Shown here: positions 9,287-17,927 of the stretch, in pieces
Numbering within the stretch: position 1 is the stretch's first letter
How the letters are laid out: each line of letters starts with the position of its first letter
Assembly (NCBI GenBank): GCA_016292135.1
Contig: JAEFAZ010000005.1
Span: 1-64,000, forward strand
Length of the DNA stretch: 64,000 nt
DNA from: Saccharofermentans sp.
GTDB taxonomy: Bacteria > Bacillota > Clostridia > Saccharofermentanales > Saccharofermentanaceae
Direction: 5' to 3'
Position numbers and translations under genes: made by a program
Notes under the pieces: model-generated
The model's input: the letters and a program-made list of their open reading frames with translations, nothing else
Told to the model about the DNA's origin: nothing
Databases searched by the model: none

Positions 9287-9290
9287 TAAT
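9262..9290 (+). promoter_or_regulatory. Promoter of the AraR-type regulator gene
   Basis: TTGTAA (9262-9267) and a perfect TATAAT (9285-9290) are spaced by 17 bases. Both hexamers lie in or next to the overlapping dyads, so a bound repressor would block RNA polymerase; negative autoregulation is the simplest reading. Confidence 0.65.
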
Positions 9291-9321
9291 TATTTTAGAA
9301 TCGTTAAGGGCGGTCTTGGAA

Positions 9322-10410
9322 ATGGCGGACAAATATAAGCTATTAGCCAATAAACTCGAACTGGAGCTTCGTAAGATGCGTTCATCCGGAACGCAAAAGC
9401 TCCCTTCAGAGCAGGACCTCTGCAAGCAGTATTCATGCAGCAGGCAGACCGTACGCGCAGCTCTCGACGTATTAAGACAAAAAGGGCTCATCGTAAAGCG
9501 CACCGGTTCCGGATCTTATATCGCAGATACGGCATTTATTAACAGATCGGTATACTTTATGACCGAAGATGTGGATAAATACTTAAGCCCCACTCTTATC
9601 GCAGAACTTAAGGCCTATCTATCCTCATCAAGATACGATCTTTTGACCTTCAGCACAGAAGGCAGGATCTCGAATGAAACAAGGATCCTTCAGCAGGTGA
9701 TAAAGGAACACCCTGCCGCACTGATAATAGAACCTTTAAGAGACATAATTCCCAATCCTAATAACAGGATGATAGAAGAGATCATATCTTCCGGCATTCC
9801 CGTTATCTATTGTAATTATTCAAATACGCCATCCGGCGCGGTACATGTTGCTCCTGATAACAGGAAGGGCGCTTCATTACTTGTCCGCCGTTTAGCAGAA
9901 CTCGGCAAAAAGAACATTGCCTGCATTTTCAGGATGGACGATTCCACGGGTCTCGACCGCTACAGCGGATATATAGACACCTTAGCTGAACTGGATCTGC
10001 CTTTCGACGAACACCGCTGCCTGCTCCTCTCCTACAAGGATAAGAAGGGCACGCTCATCGGCAACGACAGGATAATATCCCAATATGCCGCCATAATAAC
10101 ATCGGGCGTCGATGCGGTCGTATGCCAGAACGACATGGTGGCCTACCACCTGATGGAAGTACTGATAAGAAAAGGAATAAAAGTCCCTGATGACATCACC
10201 ATCGCAAGTTTCGACAACAGTTACTACGCCCAGCGCGGTGCGGGGTTCATTTCATTGGGATATGAGGAAGGAAGCCTTGCCAAGGCCCTTGCCAGGACGG
10301 CAGTTGCCGCGGCAGAAGGACGTGCCGTCAAGGATGTCACTATCCCCTGGAAGATCCGTGTCAATACTCCCTCGCGTCGATCAAAGCCTGATCCAGATCA
10401 GCCGAAGTAA
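9322..10410 (+). CDS. araR: AraR-type transcriptional repressor (GntR HTH plus LacI-like sugar-binding domain)
   Basis: The 362-residue protein combines an N-terminal GntR winged helix (about 1-70, with LPSEQDLCKQYSCSRQTVRAA) and a C-terminal LacI/GalR-type periplasmic-binding domain (about 75-345). This architecture defines AraR of Bacillus, which is released from DNA by L-arabinose. It is divergent from the pentose transport/araD operon and probably controls it and itself through the dyads at 9232-9286. I chose the ATG at 9322; a TTG at 9316 is possible because the ribosome-binding site (AAGGGCGG) is loosely placed. Its last 50 bases overlap the 3' end of the convergent binding-protein gene. 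Confidence 0.85.
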   Translation: MADKYKLLANKLELELRKMRSSGTQKLPSEQDLCKQYSCSRQTVRAALDVLRQKGLIVKRTGSGSYIADTAFINRSVYFMTEDVDKYLSPTLIAELKAYLSSSRYDLLTFSTEGRISNETRILQQVIKEHPAALIIEPLRDIIPNPNNRMIEEIISSGIPVIYCNYSNTPSGAVHVAPDNRKGASLLVRRLAELGKKNIACIFRMDDSTGLDRYSGYIDTLAELDLPFDEHRCLLLSYKDKKGTLIGNDRIISQYAAIITSGVDAVVCQNDMVAYHLMEVLIRKGIKVPDDITIASFDNSYYAQRGAGFISLGYEEGSLAKALARTAVAAAEGRAVKDVTIPWKIRVNTPSRRSKPDPDQPK

Positions 10411-11344
10411 AGACTTTCTCATCAACATAAACATGCTTGGGGATCTCTTCGCCTTTACGGTATTGGGCGATGAGATCTTTTATCTGGGGACCGAAAAGAG
10501 GATTACACTCAACGCAAAGATCGATCTTGCCGTCCATGCAGTACTGGAGAGCTTCCTTCGTGGCATCGAAAGTGATTATCTTTACCTGTCCGCCCTTGCC
10601 GTATGTGATACCTGCTTCATCAAAAGCCCTCATGGCGCCGAAGGTCATGTTGTCATTCTCACTGTAGAGGACATCAATATCGGTGTTCGTCCTTAAGAAT
10701 TCGGTCATGACCTCATAGGCCTTGGCCTCTGTAAAGTCTCCGTAGAGCTGTTCTGTCACTACCCAGTTATCGTGTTCTGCAACTGCGTCCTCGAGAGCCT
10801 TGGTCCTCATTATCTGAGCGGTCGCTCCGATCGTTCCCTGGAGGTGAAGGATGTTTACCTGATCGTCACCTTTCGTCTCCTTATTCAGCCAGTCAGCTGC
10901 TTTCTTGCCCTGACCCAGGAAGTCTGAACCGATGTTGGTAAGGAAGAGATTGTCGTCCCATACGGCGACCGATCTGTCCATGATGATGACGGGAATACCT
11001 GCGTCATGCACTTCCTGAAGCACGGTCTGCCAGCCCTCTTCGATGGTCGGGGCAATAAGGATCAGGTCTACGCCGTCGAGGATGAACCTTCTAACTGAAG
11101 CAAACTGATTCTCCTGCTTCTGTCTTGCGTTCTCCATTACGAACTTATACCGGGGATCGTTGCTGAAGGTCTCGGTCATGGACTTGGTATTGGCGATCCT
11201 CCAGTCTGACTCAGATCCGACCTGCGAAAATCCGATCACGAAGCGGCTGTCATCGGTCGGTTCGGCTTCTGCTTCCTTACGGCAGCCCGCAAGGCTTAAT
11301 ATCATTGCTATACACAGCAGCACACTACAGAATCGTCTCATCAT
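10361..11344 (-). CDS. Sugar-binding lipoprotein, probable sensor subunit of a three-component system
   Basis: This 327-residue lipoprotein (lipobox LSLAGC, Cys near residue 21) has a Peripla_BP_4 fold and is a paralogue of the transporter's binding protein; aligned segments include the Trp/Tyr-Arg-x-Ala-Asn block and Tyr-x-Glu-Asn-Asp. It lacks its own permease genes and is instead last in an operon with a LytS-type kinase and a YesN-type regulator. By analogy with XylFII-LytS-YesN of Clostridium beijerinckii it would bind a pentose outside the cell and switch the kinase. The start overlaps the kinase stop by 20 bases, and its stop lies inside the 3' end of the convergent araR. Confidence 0.85.
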   Translation of the reverse strand: MMRRFCSVLLCIAMILSLAGCRKEAEAEPTDDSRFVIGFSQVGSESDWRIANTKSMTETFSNDPRYKFVMENARQKQENQFASVRRFILDGVDLILIAPTIEEGWQTVLQEVHDAGIPVIIMDRSVAVWDDNLFLTNIGSDFLGQGKKAADWLNKETKGDDQVNILHLQGTIGATAQIMRTKALEDAVAEHDNWVVTEQLYGDFTEAKAYEVMTEFLRTNTDIDVLYSENDNMTFGAMRAFDEAGITYGKGGQVKIITFDATKEALQYCMDGKIDLCVECNPLFGPQIKDLIAQYRKGEEIPKHVYVDEKVFTSADLDQALIDAREY

Positions 11345-12761
11345 CTATCTTTACCTTTCCGGGGATCCTGATACTGATCGATGTCCCCTCACCCTGGGTA
11401 CTTTCAATATCAAAAGTACAATCATCTCCATAGAGGATCTTAAGTCTCTTATATGAAGACGTCAGACCGAAACTCGTTGTATCTTCGTTGAGAACACGCT
11501 TCTTCAGTTCTTCGAGCTCTTCTTTTTCCATACCGAGACCCGTATCGGTTACCTTGAGGATTATGTCAGGATCCTTCTTCTCTCCCTTTACGATGATCTT
11601 ACCCTTGCCCCTCTTGGGCTTAAGGCCGTGGTAGATAGCATTTTCGACAAGGGGCTGCAAGGTCATCTTCGGGAGTTTGGTCGTCTCGATCTCAGGATCT
11701 ATGTCGATCTCGAATTCCATTATATCCTGGTAACGCACCTGCTGGATCTCAAGATAACTCTGGATATGCTGTTTTTCTTCCGCGACGGTCACTATATCCT
11801 TACCGTCACTTAAGAAGGACCTGAAATAGGATGAAAGGCTCGTTACCATCTGTTCTGCCTGATCGTTCCTGCCAATCTCGATAAGCCAGACTATGGCATC
11901 AAGCGTGTTGTAAAGGAAATGAGGGTTAATCTGAGCCTGGATGAGCTTGAGCTCTATGTCACGCAGTTTGATCTGCTCTTCCCTGTTGAGTTCGATCTGC
12001 CTTGCGAGCTTGGATGCCATGTCCTCTATACCCGTCGAAAGAAGGGCAAGGCTCGCATCGTCAGTTTCCACGGGCGTCTGGGGGCTTAAGTCTCCTCCGC
12101 CGATCTGTTCGACACGGCTGTTCATGGCAACGATAGGATCGGTGATGCTCCTTGAGATCTTCACGGCTCTGCTCAGCACTATCGGGGTAACTATGAGCAT
12201 GACAAGAATAACGAAAACTATCTCAAACGCAAGCCAGAAATCGAGCTGCCTCTGGATCGCAGCCATCTGTCCGGCTTCGTAGTAGAGGTAAGAATACATG
12301 TAATCCTCTATGAGCTTCGTGATGCCGTAGATATTGGTCTCGAGCTGGCTCATACGGTCGTCGTAACTTACGGTCTTTTCGATCCGCTCCATATAAGTGC
12401 TGAGTTTTTCGCAGAGTGAAAGGACGTTGTTCATGGCCATGCGGCCTTCGGAACTTGAAGTGTTCTTAAGAAGGTCTTCTGCCAAAGCCCTTGCCGAAGC
12501 GACATCATCCCAGGGGATCTTACTGCTCCTGCCGCTGACGAACTGATACATCTGCTCATCGATCTCGATCTTAAAGTTCTGGTTGAATCCGGATGCCTTG
12601 ACGATGTTGCCTGATACCGATGCATACATCAGGTTACGGGTGAGGATCATGGCGAAGATGATGATAAAGATACCTGCGATAGGAATAAACATCTGAAGCA
12701 GAAGGCGGTACATCTTCCCGCGTACAGTGTTCTTGCCGCTCTTCCCTTTTCCGGAACTCAT
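11325..12761 (-). CDS. LytS/YesM-family sensor histidine kinase
   Basis: The 478-residue protein has two membrane helices (about 20-42 and 172-194) around an extracellular region of roughly 130 residues, a HAMP linker (about 196-250), a His_kinase domain with the phospho-acceptor in QAQINPHFLYNTLDA, and an ATPase domain with a LKPKRGKG-flanked N box and the DTGLGM G box. The small extracytoplasmic domain fits sensing through a partner, most simply the sugar-binding lipoprotein encoded next. Its ATG overlaps the response-regulator stop (ATGA) and its stop overlaps the lipoprotein start. Output should be phosphorylation of the YesN-type regulator. Confidence 0.92.
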   Translation of the reverse strand: MSSGKGKSGKNTVRGKMYRLLLQMFIPIAGIFIIIFAMILTRNLMYASVSGNIVKASGFNQNFKIEIDEQMYQFVSGRSSKIPWDDVASARALAEDLLKNTSSSEGRMAMNNVLSLCEKLSTYMERIEKTVSYDDRMSQLETNIYGITKLIEDYMYSYLYYEAGQMAAIQRQLDFWLAFEIVFVILVMLIVTPIVLSRAVKISRSITDPIVAMNSRVEQIGGGDLSPQTPVETDDASLALLSTGIEDMASKLARQIELNREEQIKLRDIELKLIQAQINPHFLYNTLDAIVWLIEIGRNDQAEQMVTSLSSYFRSFLSDGKDIVTVAEEKQHIQSYLEIQQVRYQDIMEFEIDIDPEIETTKLPKMTLQPLVENAIYHGLKPKRGKGKIIVKGEKKDPDIILKVTDTGLGMEKEELEELKKRVLNEDTTSFGLTSSYKRLKILYGDDCTFDIESTQGEGTSISIRIPGKVKIDDETIL

Positions 12762-14371
12762 GTATCCTCGATCTCCCCGTTACGGTACTGGCTGGGTGTG
12801 CAGCCCTGATTCTTCTTGAAAACGAAAGAAAAATACCTGGGGTCCTTATAACCTATCTCGTTTGCGATCTCGCCCGACCTCTTGGATGTGTTGCGCAGAA
12901 GGATCTTGGCCCTGGCCATCCTCTTGCGGGTGATATATTCCACGAAAGAAAGTCCGACTTTATTCGAAAACAGGGCGCTCAGGTAATTGGCGCTGATATT
13001 GATCTCTTCTGCGACCGAATCAAGTGATATATCTTCATCAGAATAGTGCTCGTTGATATACTTTACCGCGTTGTCGATGATGTCATTGCCTCTCTTCTGG
13101 GCTTCGGCATCTCTTAAGTTGATCGCGACCGTCAGGACATCCTTCAGAAAGCCCCTGACTTCTTCTGCCGCTGTGTTCATGTCAAATGACGGCAGCATAT
13201 CCTGGATCCTGTCGGAATCGACTCCCGCTTCCTTCAGCGCGAGTTCGACATTAACCCTGATGCTCACGAGCAGATAGTACCTGAAGAGGATGGAATGAAC
13301 GCTTCCTTCGAGGCTCTGCATATATTCGTCGGTAAAGGTGCCGATCTCGTTTAACGTGGCTGTCTGAACGAAATATCTTATGATCATGGGATCGAACTTG
13401 CCTGCGTCGATCTTATTGATCTCATCTTCTCCCTGCACATACTGCTCGGGCTTAAGCTGTTCGGATGTAAAGATATGCTGTGTCGGGAAGATGTGTCTGT
13501 ATGCGAAAGCCCTGTTGGCATCCTGGTAACAGGATGAAAGCCCCGAGAGCCTGTTTGTCGCAACACCTACAGCCACATGCCAGTCGAGCTTCGTCGAAGA
13601 CGTCTCGCACTGCTGCCTGATCATCTTGACGCACTTATCCTCCATGCGTTTCAGGCTCTCCTCATCGCCCTTTATGAGGACGGCGTATGAGAAGAGATTG
13701 CATCTGAAGATGATGTAATCCGGATACTGCAGGAACTGGTTGAGCAAAATCTCGGTAACGCCTGACGCTTCGCCTGAGTATATCGACTGATCCTGATCCA
13801 TGATCGAGAATATTACTATGTTATAACCGTCGGCAGAAAGGTTGATGTGGAGCTTATCTGCTTCCTCGTAGATCTCCTGGACCGACATCGTTCCTTCAAC
13901 GAGCTTCTCGAAAAAAGCCCTGTGGGACATACGCTCGAATTTCTTGAATTCCTGTTCATAGAGCCTGACATAATCCTTCTGCTCATTTTCTTCAATGATC
14001 TTCTTCCTTGTTCCTTCAAGGGCATTGATCATGTCAGTCTTGGTAACGGGCTTGAGAAGATACTGCTCGACACCGATCTCGATCGCTTTCCTCGCATATT
14101 CGAAATCGCTATATCCTGAGATAACGATTATCTTGATGTCGGGAAGTTCCTTGGTGACGGTCTTGGCAAGTGACAGACCGTCCATAAAGGGCATAGTGAT
14201 ATCCGTGATGAGGACATCCGGCCTGATCTTACGGATCATGGGCAGGGCCATCTCGCCGTCGGGCGCATCTCCTGCAAACTCGAATCCGTACTTTTCCCAT
14301 GGGATCATGTCGCGAAGACCTTCGCGAACGATACTCTCATCTTCACAGATAAAAACTTTGAACAATTCCAT
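12758..14371 (-). CDS. YesN-type response regulator (REC plus AraC HTH)
   Basis: The 537-residue regulator has a receiver domain at 1-120 with acidic residues in ICEDES, the phosphorylated Asp57 in ITDITMP and the conserved Lys in LLKPVT. A middle region of about 280 residues follows, then a C-terminal AraC/XylS double helix-turn-helix (about 440-535, with IANEIGYKDPRYFSFVFKK). It probably activates a sugar-uptake operon, most simply the neighbouring ABC transporter. I chose the ATG at 14371, seven bases after GGAGG; an upstream ATG at 14389 overlaps that site. First gene of the regulator-kinase-binding-protein operon, divergent from the UbiA-family gene. Confidence 0.92.
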   Translation of the reverse strand: MELFKVFICEDESIVREGLRDMIPWEKYGFEFAGDAPDGEMALPMIRKIRPDVLITDITMPFMDGLSLAKTVTKELPDIKIIVISGYSDFEYARKAIEIGVEQYLLKPVTKTDMINALEGTRKKIIEENEQKDYVRLYEQEFKKFERMSHRAFFEKLVEGTMSVQEIYEEADKLHINLSADGYNIVIFSIMDQDQSIYSGEASGVTEILLNQFLQYPDYIIFRCNLFSYAVLIKGDEESLKRMEDKCVKMIRQQCETSSTKLDWHVAVGVATNRLSGLSSCYQDANRAFAYRHIFPTQHIFTSEQLKPEQYVQGEDEINKIDAGKFDPMIIRYFVQTATLNEIGTFTDEYMQSLEGSVHSILFRYYLLVSIRVNVELALKEAGVDSDRIQDMLPSFDMNTAAEEVRGFLKDVLTVAINLRDAEAQKRGNDIIDNAVKYINEHYSDEDISLDSVAEEINISANYLSALFSNKVGLSFVEYITRKRMARAKILLRNTSKRSGEIANEIGYKDPRYFSFVFKKNQGCTPSQYRNGEIEDT

Positions 14372-14439
14372 CTGATGCCCTCCGTTCATTAATTATTTTA
14401 GCATAAACTGCTATAATACATATAAAGGAAGGTATGTTA

Positions 14440-15327
14440 ATGAAAAAGTATATTCAACTGCTGAGAGTTCATCACTACATCAAAAACCTTTTGGTCTTTT
14501 CCGCCATTATCTTCGGGAGTCAGCTTTTTTCACTTGATAAATTGGGTTCCGTGATCATCGCGTTCTTTTCGTTCTGCTTTTCATCATCTTTTGTATATAT
14601 ATTCAACGATATCAGAGATGCGGATAATGACCGTAACCACCCGCAAAAAAGAAACCGGCCTATTGCTGCCAATAAGATATCCGTCAAAAGGGCAGTCATT
14701 ATCGCCTGCATCTGCTTGCTCATTTCAAGCATTCTCATGCTGCTCAGCTTCAATCTGACCGCGCTGCTCCTCTGGGCGGCATACATTATCCTCAACATCC
14801 TATACAGCATCGGATTAAAGAACTATCCTTTAGTAGATGTCTGTATCCTTGTCTCGGGATTCCTGATCAGGATCATGTATGGAGCCGTTGTATCAGACAT
14901 TGCGATATCAGATTGGTTATATTTAACAGTCATAAGCTTATCCTTCTTTTTTGCACTCGGCAAAAGGCGCAATGAATATAAGCAGATCGGCAATACGGAT
15001 ACCAGAAGATCTCTCTCAGGATATACTTGGGGATTTCTAGATAAGAGCATGTATATGTGCCTGACCCTGGCAAATGTTTTTTACGCTCTTTGGAGCGTGG
15101 GTGAAAGCACGATCTCACGATATCACGGTAACAGGATAGTTTTTTCGGTACCGATCGTATTACTGATCTCTCTAAAGTACAGTCATAATATAGAAAAAGA
15201 TGATTCCGACGGAGATCCAGTTGAAGTCCTGTTGCATGACAGAACGCTCATCATCCTTTGTCTGGTCTACATAATGATAATGATGTGCATCCTGTACTCG
15301 GAAAAGATCATACCGGGTATTCAGTAA
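14440..15327 (+). CDS. UbiA-family prenyltransferase, resembles decaprenyl-phosphate phosphoribosyltransferase
   Basis: The 295-residue membrane protein has about eight helices and the UbiA aspartate motifs. The first, FNDIRDADNDRNHPQKRNRP, matches the NDxxDxxxDRxHPxKxxRP form of decaprenyl-phosphate 5-phosphoribosyltransferase (Rv3806c type); the second lies in LKNYPLVDVCILVSGFLIR. Such enzymes join phosphoribosyl pyrophosphate to a polyprenyl phosphate, giving lipid-linked ribose or, after epimerisation, arabinose. I see no epimerase or phosphatase gene nearby. A TATAAT at 14412-14417 and AAGGAAGG precede it; an ATG at 14434 is an alternative start. The 3' end overlaps the convergent GT-C-like gene by 20 bases. 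Composition is visibly A+T-richer than the pentose locus. Confidence 0.8.
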   Translation: MKKYIQLLRVHHYIKNLLVFSAIIFGSQLFSLDKLGSVIIAFFSFCFSSSFVYIFNDIRDADNDRNHPQKRNRPIAANKISVKRAVIIACICLLISSILMLLSFNLTALLLWAAYIILNILYSIGLKNYPLVDVCILVSGFLIRIMYGAVVSDIAISDWLYLTVISLSFFFALGKRRNEYKQIGNTDTRRSLSGYTWGFLDKSMYMCLTLANVFYALWSVGESTISRYHGNRIVFSVPIVLLISLKYSHNIEKDDSDGDPVEVLLHDRTLIILCLVYIMIMMCILYSEKIIPGIQ

Positions 15328-16930
15328 CTGCAAAAACGAACAGATCCTTTAGCGCGGGGATATTATAAATCAACATTGCAACACCTGCTAAAACAGAAAA
15401 AACACAAACTATGTGTTTAATTCCGGTTTTCGCTTCAAGATGCTTTAAAAAGTTATACACCAGTGCAACAAACGCCCAGCCGAAATACAGAGAATAAAGA
15501 ACGAGACCATTTTCCGCCGTTCCCCATCCGATGATCACCAGAACTGCAAAAGACAACAGGATCCAACAAAATGAGATCTGCGACAATCTGTCATGTCTGG
15601 TGATAACAAAGCTTATTACAGCAATAAGCAGGATGATCAACCCTGCTATACTGACTGTCGAGACTGGCATCAACTGCCAGGATGCATACTCCTCCCGACG
15701 GACGTAAGACTGCGGTGCTATAAAACAACCCCGGATAAAGTTCAGATACTGCAGTATCTTATCCACAAAGCCTACCTTTTCCCCCGTAAATTTCGATAGT
15801 CCGCCAAAATTTTCAGCTAATTTGAGCAACACGTCCGTTCTGCCGAGCATTAGAACGAGGATCACAAAACCTGCTCCTGTCTTCACGATCTGCAGAAAAG
15901 GATCGATAACTCTTTTTCTGCGATCACCGCTGCAAATAAACGGGGCCAGCATTAAGCTTGTTAACAACGTTCCCCCGGCCGCGCAGACAGCGCACTCAGC
16001 TTCCTTTCTTCTGTTACAGACAAGATATAATGCCAGGACCAACCAGAAATATGCAACGATATATTGTTCGATCATCAATGAAAATAACAAACAAGTGTAA
16101 CTGCAGCTTGAAGCTATAACAAAACATATCCTTTGATATTTAGACAGATCTATCAGGATCGCCAAAATAATATTAGATATGATCAACAACGCTATTTGTA
16201 AAACATCCATGATAATCGCTTTGATCTCCAGTTGAAAAAAGCTCGAAACAAGACCGGCAAAGCCCATAAAAGGAGATGAAAACACAGCAAACAACGGTTG
16301 TCTTATATCATTTTCAATATAATTCAAAAAAACAAAAACATTTAACTGAACAAACTTTGGCGTATCACTGGTGTATATTACATCTCCCATATTTTCCGTA
16401 CCATAATAAGCCTGACTGCTAAGAAAAAATACAGAAACAAATACTAAAGATACCAGAAAGACAAGCAGATATGCGAGCGATTCCATTTTTGACATCTGCA
16501 CCTTCTTAAGGATATCCTTGCCGGTCTTGATCACTCCGTCCAATATCATCAGATCGATCAACCAGGCAAACGGCAATGCCAGAAACATAATGATAAACCT
16601 CAGATAATCAGGTGATCCGCCCCAAATAAAAGGATAATAACGTAATATATACCAGGAGCAATAGCAGCTGCCGAACGCATTGATAAAGGCTAAGAGTTTC
16701 AATGACAATGAAACATTTCTTATGTATCCTCCGAGAGGAGGGATAACCATTGAAAAAAACAATATCACAAAAAAAGAAACAACTATGCCGATATAATATG
16801 AAACGCTTAATCGGGCATAGAGCAAAAAATACGGTATCGAAAGTAAAGGTATCAACAGATTACTTCTGAGATTAGACAGCAGATCAGAAGTATTCATTTT
16901 TCTCAATTTGTCAATACAATAATCTATCAT
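15308..16930 (-). CDS. Large polytopic membrane protein, GT-C-like
   Basis: The 540-residue protein is almost wholly hydrophobic, with about twelve to fourteen predicted helices and one longer extracytoplasmic loop (about 180-215, with GTENMGDVIYTSDTP and then ENDIRQPLF). The pattern, a first loop with acidic residues and an R-Q-P-L-F segment, resembles GT-C membrane proteins that use polyprenyl-phosphate sugars, but I cannot identify a definite family or catalytic residue. It is A+T-rich and has a weak ribosome-binding site. It follows the serine acetyltransferase gene by 15 bases and converges on the UbiA-family gene, which could make a lipid-linked pentose donor; that link is inference. 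Confidence 0.6.
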   Translation of the reverse strand: MIDYCIDKLRKMNTSDLLSNLRSNLLIPLLSIPYFLLYARLSVSYYIGIVVSFFVILFFSMVIPPLGGYIRNVSLSLKLLAFINAFGSCYCSWYILRYYPFIWGGSPDYLRFIIMFLALPFAWLIDLMILDGVIKTGKDILKKVQMSKMESLAYLLVFLVSLVFVSVFFLSSQAYYGTENMGDVIYTSDTPKFVQLNVFVFLNYIENDIRQPLFAVFSSPFMGFAGLVSSFFQLEIKAIIMDVLQIALLIISNIILAILIDLSKYQRICFVIASSCSYTCLLFSLMIEQYIVAYFWLVLALYLVCNRRKEAECAVCAAGGTLLTSLMLAPFICSGDRRKRVIDPFLQIVKTGAGFVILVLMLGRTDVLLKLAENFGGLSKFTGEKVGFVDKILQYLNFIRGCFIAPQSYVRREEYASWQLMPVSTVSIAGLIILLIAVISFVITRHDRLSQISFCWILLSFAVLVIIGWGTAENGLVLYSLYFGWAFVALVYNFLKHLEAKTGIKHIVCVFSVLAGVAMLIYNIPALKDLFVFAVTEYPV

Positions 16931-16945
16931 TGAAACAAACCGGGA

Positions 16946-17893
16946 TCAGATGACCCAGTCCCAGAGCCCCGACTCGCCTGAGCCTGCCTCATTGGAATCA
17001 CCTATGAAGGTAAGTTCCATATTCTTGATCGATACTCTGGTATTCGGCGGAACGGACTCGGTAATGAAGGCGTTGCCTCCGATGGTACTGTTCGCGCCGA
17101 TGACGGTATCGCCGCCGAGAATGGAGGCATTGGAATAGATGGTAACGTTATCCCTGATGGTAGGATGACGCTTAACGCCTGTAAGAAGACGTCCTTTTCG
17201 CGTGGAAAGAGCACCGAGGGTTACGCCCTGGTAGACTTTGACGTTCCTGCCGATCTCGGTCGTCTCACCGATAACGACACCCGTACCGTGGTCGATGAAG
17301 AAATACTCGCCGATAGTGGCACCCGGATTGATGTCGACTCCGGTCCTGGAATGACCGTACTCGGTCATGACCCTCGGAATGAAAGGTACGTTAAGGAGAT
17401 AGAGCTCATGTGCTATACGGTAGATGAATATCGCATTGAAACCGGGATAACTGAATATGATCTCCTCTGCCGAGGAAGATGCGGGGTCTCCGTCCACGCC
17501 TGCCTGAACATCGGTCAGTAGGATCCTCTGTATCTCGGGCAGTTTCTCGGCGAACTTATAGCAGATCTCCTCCGCCCTGTTCTTGATCTCCTCGACGCCT
17601 TCATCGGAATCGTTATGATACCTTAATGCGATGACGACCTGCTTCTTGAGTTCTTCGATAACGGAACTCAGCATCTCGCCTGCGAAATAGTGAGATGTGG
17701 ACTTGGTAAAATCGTTCTGCCCGAAATAACCCGGAAACATCAGTCTTCTTATAGCCTTGATGATCTCAACGATCCTGTCTCTGTCGGGGAGCTTATCCTT
17801 TCCGAGCGCGTTGAGCAGTTCGATCTGCTCGTAATTGTCGTTCATCTTACGTGCAAGATCGTCAAGTCTTTGCCGGTTATCAGACAGTTCCAT
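16946..17893 (-). CDS. epsC: Serine O-acetyltransferase (EpsC/CysE-like)
   Basis: This cytoplasmic enzyme would acetylate L-serine with acetyl-CoA, the first committed step of cysteine synthesis. The 315-residue protein has an N-terminal helical domain (about 1-175) typical of the longer EpsC form (IRRLMFPGYFG), and a C-terminal left-handed beta-helix built from hexapeptide repeats: INPGATIGEYFFIDHGTGVV, ETTEIGRNVKVYQGVTLGA and ILGGDTVIGANSTIGGNAF. The catalytic-type His-Gly-Thr and the Gly-Val-Thr-Leu-Gly-Ala block are present. AGAGG precedes the ATG by ten bases. It lies 34 bases after a STAS gene and 15 before a GT-C-like gene; no cysteine synthase gene is in the window. Confidence 0.88.
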   Translation of the reverse strand: MELSDNRQRLDDLARKMNDNYEQIELLNALGKDKLPDRDRIVEIIKAIRRLMFPGYFGQNDFTKSTSHYFAGEMLSSVIEELKKQVVIALRYHNDSDEGVEEIKNRAEEICYKFAEKLPEIQRILLTDVQAGVDGDPASSSAEEIIFSYPGFNAIFIYRIAHELYLLNVPFIPRVMTEYGHSRTGVDINPGATIGEYFFIDHGTGVVIGETTEIGRNVKVYQGVTLGALSTRKGRLLTGVKRHPTIRDNVTIYSNASILGGDTVIGANSTIGGNAFITESVPPNTRVSIKNMELTFIGDSNEAGSGESGLWDWVI

Positions 17894-17927
17894 ATCCTGA
17901 ACACCTCTTCTAAGATATTATTTTCGA

